DNA from: Roseicyclus sediminis
GTDB taxonomy: Bacteria > Pseudomonadota > Alphaproteobacteria > Rhodobacterales > Rhodobacteraceae
NCBI RefSeq assembly: GCF_025515305.1
Contig: NZ_JAOPHT010000009.1
Location: 62,001 to 126,000 of the forward strand
Direction of reading: 5' to 3'
DNA length: 64,000 nt
This document shows, piece by piece, positions 58,876 to 64,000 of the stretch; the stretch's first letter is position 1; every line of letters begins with the position of its first letter. Under the pieces are notes generated by a model. That model searched no databases. It had not been told where the DNA came from and was given only the letters and a program-made list of their open reading frames with translations. The translations under genes were made by a program, and so were the position numbers.

Positions 58876-59104
58876 GATGCGTGCTCCCGTCTGCGGCGTC
58901 CGCGAGAGCAAGTTCTGACCCGATCGGCCGCGCGATGCTGCGGGTCGGGCAGACGTTAAGGGAAAATCCTCGCGGAGATCAAATTTTCCACGAAAACAAT
59001 AGCATAAATCGGCCAAGCCAGGAAGGGATTCGCAGGTTCTTCCGTCCGAATCCGCAGAAAAACGCGCTGTTTTTTGTGGCGCGTGGTGGGGAACCTGGAG
59101 ACCA

Positions 59105-59198
59105 TGGCTTTGTTTAGAGAACCCGAAGCTCAGGCGTCGCGGGGCTTGGCTTTGTTCTGGAAATTCAGGTCGCATGGTCGGACCCGATTGGCTTTGTT
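59105..59198 (-). repeat. Three 42-bp-spaced TGGCTTTGTT repeats between the 3' tail gene and int
   Basis: TGGCTTTGTT starts at 59105, 59147 and 59189, exactly 42 bp apart. On the minus strand each encodes a T-K-P tripeptide in the same frame as the gene at 59165-59776, every 14 codons, with stops in between. This suggests a once longer repeated C-terminal tail; alternatively they are arm-type sites of the integrase. Confidence 0.6.
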
Positions 59199-59776
59199 TT
59201 GGAATTCGGGACATCCTTGAGATAGCCGATCCACTCCTTCAGGGCACGGTGGCGGCGGACTTCGGCCTCCCGACGGTAGCGCAGGAGACGCCGCAACTTA
59301 CCGGGCGCATCCATGATCTCGAAGGCATCCGCTTGCGGAACGGTCGTGTCCTGAGATCGAAGAAAGGTGGCGATCAAGTTCCTCTCCAAAGGGTCGCGCA
59401 ACCCCTCCATGGCGCGGTAGGCCAAAGCTAGTTCCGGATCCGACGTGACATGCGCAGGTCGCTCCGTCCTGTGCTCCGTCGCGGATATCCTCTCGAGGAT
59501 CGTGAATTCGCTGTTGCGTACGCGCTCTAGCTGCGCCTCCGCATCCGCAAGGCTCCATGCAAGGGCAAGACCGACTTCTGACAAGTGGACCGGCTCCAGA
59601 CACGGATCGTCGAGAATGATCGAAGCGTGATATTGCACACGGTCCGGCAGAGGCGGTGTCGAAAGTCCATGCCGCAACGCATTCCGGGAAACCCGCCGAC
59701 GTCCAGCCTCCGTCCTGGGGCCGGTGCTTTTCCTCGCATTTGCCCGGTTGGCCGCGCGGCGGCGTTCGCTCGACAC
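59165..59776 (-). CDS. ARKSTGPRT-type conserved hypothetical protein
   Basis: A 203-residue protein starting RRRAANRANARKSTGPRTEAGRRRVSRNALRHGLS, the signature of a widespread accessory-gene family of unknown function. The rest is helical and charged, with KEWIGYLKDVPNSKTKPIGSDHAT as tail. In related proteins the tail carries repeated K/N-T-N/K-P motifs. Here two more T-K-P codons follow in frame after stops. Basic N-terminus suggests nucleic-acid contact, but this is inference. Last gene of a pair with the one at 59783. Confidence 0.7.
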   Translation of the reverse strand: MSSERRRAANRANARKSTGPRTEAGRRRVSRNALRHGLSTPPLPDRVQYHASIILDDPCLEPVHLSEVGLALAWSLADAEAQLERVRNSEFTILERISATEHRTERPAHVTSDPELALAYRAMEGLRDPLERNLIATFLRSQDTTVPQADAFEIMDAPGKLRRLLRYRREAEVRRHRALKEWIGYLKDVPNSKTKPIGSDHAT

Positions 59777-59782
59777 TGGACA

Positions 59783-60358
59783 CTACCGCATCACTTCGGC
59801 GTCTTCGACAACGCGGGCATGGGTCACTTTCAGCTCGTCGTAGTCTTTTCGGAGGGCGCGACGGCGACGTTCGAGGTCGGCGATCTTCGTGTCGTGATGC
59901 TTGGCCTCCTCAGAGCTTCCCGAGGCGAGGGCGAGAAGCTGGTGCGGATGCCATTGTGTTTCCTGCAGGAATGCCGCTTCGGCCTCCTGTCGCGTTTGCG
60001 GATCCTTCGAGGTGAGATCGAGGGCAAAGAGACGGGTCTCCTCGTCAATCTCGCTCACCCAAGCATCGTGGTTTGGATCACCCTCCATGATCACGTTGGT
60101 TGCGAGGCGCTGATACTTCAGAAGGACTGTGGCGTCCCGCATCCGGCGATGTCGCATGATCTCCCACTCGTAGTTCGCCAATTGATCGGCAAGCGACCAC
60201 TCGTACGCCGTTACGGGGTTCAGCTCTTCGAGATATGCCTCCTTCAGCTGCTCCCGTGCGACAAGATCTTCGCCGGGCAAGACGTCTTCCATCAGGACGT
60301 GTGAGGGCGGTTCATCGTCGTCATCATCGACCAGTGCCAGATCTGAGGCGTCAGTCAT
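59783..60358 (-). CDS. Hypothetical acidic/coiled-coil protein in accessory segment
   Basis: A 191-residue protein, unrecognised. Acidic N-terminus (LALVDDDDDEPPSHVLMEDVLPGED), then charged helices with coiled-coil-like heptads near the end (IADLERRRRALRKDYDELKVTHARVVEDA). ATG at 60358 has AGGA and GGAAG nearby; ATG at 60403 is possible. It begins the two-gene unit with the ARKSTGPRT protein (6 bp gap). Its upstream region is clearly more AT-rich than the rest of the window. Confidence 0.55.
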   Translation of the reverse strand: MTDASDLALVDDDDDEPPSHVLMEDVLPGEDLVAREQLKEAYLEELNPVTAYEWSLADQLANYEWEIMRHRRMRDATVLLKYQRLATNVIMEGDPNHDAWVSEIDEETRLFALDLTSKDPQTRQEAEAAFLQETQWHPHQLLALASGSSEEAKHHDTKIADLERRRRALRKDYDELKVTHARVVEDAEVMR

Positions 60359-60722
60359 CTTCCGGTGTTCCTCGTATTGGGGCCAGTCATCACGCAAGAT
60401 CATACTCGGGAAACGATCGGCGGAGAATGATAAATTGCGTGGCGCCCATAATGAATATGAAATAGTGTATATCATATTGAAAAAGGGAGAAAAAATACAA
60501 GACAGATGAAATGAAGTGCACAATAGGGTTGCGTCAGCATCTGATAAAAAGCGTCAGATGCTGACAATAAACGATCGGTTTCTGGGTAATGAAAACAGGT
60601 GAATTTCGAATCGCATTCTGCGCAGGGAGGGGGCCAGGAGAGCGCCTCTTGGCACCATGTGATCTCACACCCCGGGTGTGGCGCGCGACCGGACCAATCC
60701 GCGCGCAGCACGGGCAGTTCGG
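60359..60722. other. AT-rich intergenic region with element-end hairpin
   Basis: About 360 bp without a credible gene; noticeably AT-rich from 60420 to 60600. It contains the 12-bp perfect hairpin GTCAGCATCTGA (60534-60545) and TCAGATGCTGAC (60555-60566) that repeats the 3' end of int. It is also downstream of the O-antigen-ligase-like gene and may act as its terminator. Confidence 0.6.
60533..60566. repeat. Element-end repeat, distal hairpin copy
   Basis: CGTCAGCATCTGA at 60533-60545 is a direct copy of 58003-58015; 60548-60566 (AAAAGCGTCAGATGCTGAC) is the exact complement of 58004-58022. The two arms form a 12-bp hairpin. Would mark the far end of a 2.5-kb int segment. Confidence 0.6.
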
Positions 60723-62144
60723 TCAGGTTGGCTTTGAGGAGGACGTCTCCCGCGCTGCCGCAGGACCACGTTCTTTTGCCATGTCGTCGGTCGCCGAACC
60801 GCGCTGCCAGGCATGTGCCCAGCCCACCCCGAGGATAAACGCAAACATCGCCGCCGTCGCCGGCATCTGCAGGCTGAAATCCACCAGCGAGTGCAGCGCG
60901 CCCGCGACTAAGCAGGCCAGCGCCACCACCGGAAACACCCGATTTCGCCGCCGCTTGACCGCGCCCCGGAAGATCACCGCCGCCACCCAGGCCAGCGCTG
61001 CGTAGAAGGCGAGGGCGGCCGGGATCCCCATCTCCCACAGGTTCTCGAGATACGTGCTGTGGGCGAAGTCCCATTCGCCGCTCGCGGCTTCCAGCGGCAC
61101 GAAAGGGCGGAACGTGTCGTGGAAGGCGCCGAAGCCGTGGCCGAGCCAGAAGCGGTCGCGCAGGTGTTCGAGGATGACCGGGTAAATAACGAAGCGCAGG
61201 TCACTGGTCTGTCCAAGCAGGCGCGTCAGCACGTTTTCCGACAGAACCGTGAGAAACGCCCCGAGGAGAATGGCTGCAAGCAGCCAAACGATCTTGGATG
61301 AGCCGCTGTCTCGACGCAGCATGACGAACAGGACGATTGCTGCGACCAGGCCGGACGCGACGCCAGCACGGCTCGCCGTGAGGAGAAGCGCCGAGAGGCA
61401 GATCACCGCGCCGAACAGGAAGATCCAGGCGACCGAGAAGAACCGCTCCAGGAACCCGCGGAGCGCGCTGCCGCGAGATCCGCTGGGCGGCACGTTCGAC
61501 CGCACGAGGTGCAGATAGAGGCCGAGGTTCGTCGCCAGACCCATGGCCGCATAGGTTGCGTAGGAATTGCGGTTGACGAAACTCGCCGAGACGTTGCTGT
61601 TCGCCTGCTCGCCGAGGATGAAGTTGTTTCCAGAGATCGCGGCGTAGAGCCCGAAGAGCGCCAGCGCCGTCGACCAGAGCGCAAACGCAACAAGGAACCG
61701 CTGGGCGCGCTTGGCATTCATCGAGGCCTGTATGGCGATCCAGAAGATCATCGCGTAGCACGCAAGCCTGAGGACGCCGTGACCGCCGGAGACGGGTGTG
61801 GCCGATACAGTGGCCTCCGCCCCAGGCACAAGTGCCCAGAAGGGATGCGCCCAGGCGTCCGGCAAGGATGGCAAGGTCTGCAACATGCCCCAGGCGAGGA
61901 CCCCGAGATAGAGCAAAGCCGGCCAGAACAGCCGCGCGTTCGTCCAGTGCCCGCCGCGCAGCATCGTCAGCCCGCATTGCAGGACGAAGAGCGCGATGAC
62001 GACGACCCCGAAAAGCGTCCAGTATGCGGGTGAGTTGCCCCCGTAGAGCAGCACGAACAGGAGCGTCAGGACCAGCGTCGACCAGCCGATGATCCCCTGG
62101 CTGATCGATGCGATCGGGGATCGCCGGACGGCGTGTTCGACCAT
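60723..62144 (-). CDS. O-antigen ligase/polymerase family membrane protein
   Basis: A 473-residue membrane protein with about 12 segments and the Wzy_C (O-antigen ligase/polymerase) region: FVNRNSYATYAAMGLATNLGLYL in the first half and, in the large periplasmic loop, FWLGHGFGAFHDTFRPFVP, EWDFAHSTYLENLWEMG, with the catalytic H and R/E residues typical of WaaL/Wzy. Starts 18 bp after the tyrosine autokinase gene, so it works in the same capsule or exopolysaccharide export system. Ligase and polymerase roles cannot be told apart. Confidence 0.87.
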   Translation of the reverse strand: MVEHAVRRSPIASISQGIIGWSTLVLTLLFVLLYGGNSPAYWTLFGVVVIALFVLQCGLTMLRGGHWTNARLFWPALLYLGVLAWGMLQTLPSLPDAWAHPFWALVPGAEATVSATPVSGGHGVLRLACYAMIFWIAIQASMNAKRAQRFLVAFALWSTALALFGLYAAISGNNFILGEQANSNVSASFVNRNSYATYAAMGLATNLGLYLHLVRSNVPPSGSRGSALRGFLERFFSVAWIFLFGAVICLSALLLTASRAGVASGLVAAIVLFVMLRRDSGSSKIVWLLAAILLGAFLTVLSENVLTRLLGQTSDLRFVIYPVILEHLRDRFWLGHGFGAFHDTFRPFVPLEAASGEWDFAHSTYLENLWEMGIPAALAFYAALAWVAAVIFRGAVKRRRNRVFPVVALACLVAGALHSLVDFSLQMPATAAMFAFILGVGWAHAWQRGSATDDMAKERGPAAARETSSSKPT

Positions 62145-62162
62145 GACCCGCTGCCCGTCCCG

Positions 62163-64000
62163 TCAGTCGACGTAGTAGTTTCGGTACCGGCCCCGGTAGG
62201 AGCTGTAGCCCTCGTAGGCGTAGCGCGACGCCTTGGCCTCGTTCAGCATCGACAGGACGACACCGCCGATGGGCGCGTTGATGGTCCGAAGCTCCTTCAG
62301 GCCCTCCAGTACGGCACCGCGCGGCGTGCTGTCCCAGCGGACGACGTAGACCACGACGTCCGCGTGGGACGACAGGATCCGCGGGTCGGCGACGGCGAGC
62401 GTCGGCGGCGTGTCGAGGATCACGAGGTCGTAGGTCCGTTTCAGTTCCTCTATCATGTCGTCGAAACGTTTCGAGGACAGGATGTCGGCCGCGTTCACGG
62501 TCGAGCGGGGCTCCGACGGCTTGGTCATCAACACGTGCAGGCCGGATTCCTCGTCGCGATGGATCGCCTCCTCCAGCGTCGCCGTGCCCTCGATGGCGGA
62601 TAGAAGGCCGGGGCCGTCCGTCTTGGCGCCGAGAAGGTCGGCCAGCGCCGGCAGGCGGAGGTCGCAATCGACGATGATCGCCGACCGGCCCATCTGGCGG
62701 CTCGTCATGGCGACCAGCGTGGCCGTCGTTGACTTGCCCTCGCGCGGAACGGAGGAGGTGAACATCACCACCTTCGGCGGCTTGTCGACATTGGAAAAGA
62801 GGATGCTCGTGCGCAGGCTTCGAACGGCCTCGGCGAGCGCCGATTTCGGCTTCTCGCGGAAGCGCTGCAGGACAGTCTTCCGCCGCAGTCGTTTGCCGAC
62901 GACCGGGATGACGCCGAGGACGGTCTCACCAGTCATCTGCTCCAGCTGCGGGGCCGAGCGGAAAGTGTTGTTGAGCTTGTCGAGGAGGAAAATGATGCCA
63001 ATCCCCGCCAGCGCGCCGGCGATCAGGGAGACGGCCAGCGTCCGGTTCTGCCGCTGGGTTTGCGGCGAGAAGGGCGGCTCGGCGCGGGTCAGTATACGGG
63101 CGTCGGGCTCCTCCAGCTGCTCCTGCTGTGACGTCTCCTGCAGGCGGGACAGGAAGTTTTCGTAAAGGATGCGGCTGGCTTCCGCCTCGCGCTCGAGCTG
63201 GCGGATGGTCACGGCATCGCGGGACTGCTCCAGCGCCAGCGTCTCAAGGGCGCGGACGTCGGCCTCGATTTCTGTCTCTTCCTGTTGCAGGGACTGCCAT
63301 TCCAGGCGCGATGCCTCCACGATCTGCTCCGCCTCGTCGCGCATGGTGCGGGACGCCTCTTCGAGAAGTGTGTCGACGCGCTGAACGGCGGGGTGTTCCT
63401 CAGTCACCGTTTCCAGAAGGCTCGCGCGTTGCGACAGAAGCTCCGTCCGCCGCGTGCGCACCTGGTCGATCAGGGGCGAGTTGCGGAACTCCGGGATCGC
63501 GCCGTATTCGGTTTCGTCCTCCAGCGCCGCATTCAGCCGCTGGAACGTCGCCTCGGCCGTGCGCGTCGAGTTCCGCGCGACAGACAGCGTTGCGTTCAGC
63601 GCCTGCAGCTGCTGCTGGGTGATCTCGAGGCTTTGGCCCGCCTGGAAGGACTGCGCCGCGCGTGCGGTCTCGACGGCCTCTTCAGCGACCTGTAGACGTT
63701 CGCGCAGCTCCTCCACGCGGCCGCTGAGCCACCCGGTCGCCGTGCGCGTGGCGTCTAGCCGCGCCTCGAGCTGGTCGAAGATGTACTGCTCTGCGAAGGT
63801 ATTGGCGACGAGCGCGGCAGTGCGCGGGTTCTCGGAAAACACCCCGATCTCGATGACGCGCGAATCCGGCACGGGCCGAATTGCAAGTCTTGCCAGTAAG
63901 GCTTCCGTCACGATCCGACGCTCCAGCGCGGCCACGGCCTCGGGGTCGGGCGGCGGGCCACCGGCGGATGGCGGCTCCATGATGCCGAGATCGCGCAGGC
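62163..64000 (-). CDS. Polysaccharide tyrosine autokinase (Wzc/BY-kinase), 5' end cut by window
   Basis: At least 612 residues; the start is beyond base 64000. A long coiled-coil periplasmic part (about 90-290: ARLDATRTATGWLSGRVEELRERLQVAEEAVETARAAQ) is followed by a membrane segment near 320-345 (LAVSLIAGALAGIGIIFLLDKL) and a cytoplasmic P-loop kinase (SSVPREGKSTTATLVA Walker A, VDCDLRLPALADLLG Walker A', DLVILDTPPTLAV Walker B). The tail is a tyrosine cluster (YAYEGYSSYRGRYRNYYVD) for autophosphorylation. Couples export of capsule or exopolysaccharide to Wza-type channels. The fused layout is of the proteobacterial type. Confidence 0.92.
   Translation of the reverse strand, partial: LRDLGIMEPPSAGGPPPDPEAVAALERRIVTEALLARLAIRPVPDSRVIEIGVFSENPRTAALVANTFAEQYIFDQLEARLDATRTATGWLSGRVEELRERLQVAEEAVETARAAQSFQAGQSLEITQQQLQALNATLSVARNSTRTAEATFQRLNAALEDETEYGAIPEFRNSPLIDQVRTRRTELLSQRASLLETVTEEHPAVQRVDTLLEEASRTMRDEAEQIVEASRLEWQSLQQEETEIEADVRALETLALEQSRDAVTIRQLEREAEASRILYENFLSRLQETSQQEQLEEPDARILTRAEPPFSPQTQRQNRTLAVSLIAGALAGIGIIFLLDKLNNTFRSAPQLEQMTGETVLGVIPVVGKRLRRKTVLQRFREKPKSALAEAVRSLRTSILFSNVDKPPKVVMFTSSVPREGKSTTATLVAMTSRQMGRSAIIVDCDLRLPALADLLGAKTDGPGLLSAIEGTATLEEAIHRDEESGLHVLMTKPSEPRSTVNAADILSSKRFDDMIEELKRTYDLVILDTPPTLAVADPRILSSHADVVVYVVRWDSTPRGAVLEGLKELRTINAPIGGVVLSMLNEAKASRYAYEGYSSYRGRYRNYYVD

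Noticed and set aside
1-64000. CRISPR array or prophage
   Set aside because: No series of identical direct repeats with regular spacers and no phage structural genes were seen; the only mobility gene is the integrase near tRNA-Cys.

Overview
The window is GC-rich alphaproteobacterial chromosome. The gene content points to a Rhodobacterales (Roseobacter/Paracoccus-type) marine or soil heterotroph: a VPLPA-CTERM surface protein, TGA-N9-TCA iron boxes, TRAP-TAXI and TctABC transporters, a complete beta-hydroxyaspartate cycle (bhcABCD/bhcR), PutA without its own DNA-binding domain plus a divergent Lrp-type putR, and paralogous roseobacter GT2 glycosyltransferases. The species cannot be named from sequence alone.

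Layout. 0-3.5 kb: hemP under an iron box, a histone-deacetylase-like amidohydrolase, a Nudix hydrolase, a DUF1178 protein and a VPLPA-CTERM surface protein. 3.5-15.1 kb: a minus-strand glycan block with four GT2 enzymes (one fused to a methyltransferase-like domain), a GT61, a GT32-like enzyme, an RTX-tailed sulfatase and two unrecognised proteins. 15.3-18 kb: a bile-acid/sodium-symporter-family transporter and a fatty acyl-CoA ligase. 18-20.4 kb: ureide genes uraH, a puuE-uraD fusion and allA. 20.5-26 kb: bhcDCBA with divergent bhcR. 26-30.8 kb: an outer-membrane barrel, putR and putA. 31-34 kb: two SDRs, a FAD oxidoreductase and a tiny hydantoinase-B-like remnant.

34-57.8 kb is a catabolic archipelago. 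It holds galB, galC/ligK, galD and ligI (lower steps of protocatechuate 4,5-cleavage and gallate catabolism), a second RraA-type aldolase, a D-2-hydroxyacid dehydrogenase, a gamma-glutamyltransferase-family protein, an AbrB-type membrane protein, a TRAP-TAXI importer, a dienelactone-hydrolase-type enzyme, tctCBA, a carboxymuconolactone-decarboxylase-type protein, an HMG-CoA-lyase-type enzyme, a class III CoA-transferase, and four regulators (three LysR, one GntR). No ring-cleaving dioxygenase is present in the window. 57.8-60.6 kb: tRNA-Cys and a small integrase-bearing accessory segment with repeats at its ends. 60.7-64 kb: an O-antigen-ligase-like protein and a Wzc-type tyrosine autokinase that runs off the window.

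How it works together. Purine-derived ureidoglycolate is split by AllA to glyoxylate and urea. The neighbouring bhc operon is the pathway that turns two glyoxylate into one oxaloacetate, so the two loci form a plausible urate/allantoin-carbon assimilation unit. The bhcA-bhcR intergenic region carries two near-identical TGAAA-N5-TTTCA operators. In the aromatic part, LigI opens 2-pyrone-4,6-dicarboxylate and GalD/GalB/GalC convert 4-oxalomesaconate to pyruvate and oxaloacetate. With two binding-protein-dependent carboxylate importers nearby and no ring-cleavage enzyme, the locus may import pre-opened aromatic breakdown products. A repeated 3'-end element (TTCATCC..CTCCCGCCGGAG, usually followed by a GC hairpin) sits 8-12 nt after the stop codons of three unrelated genes.
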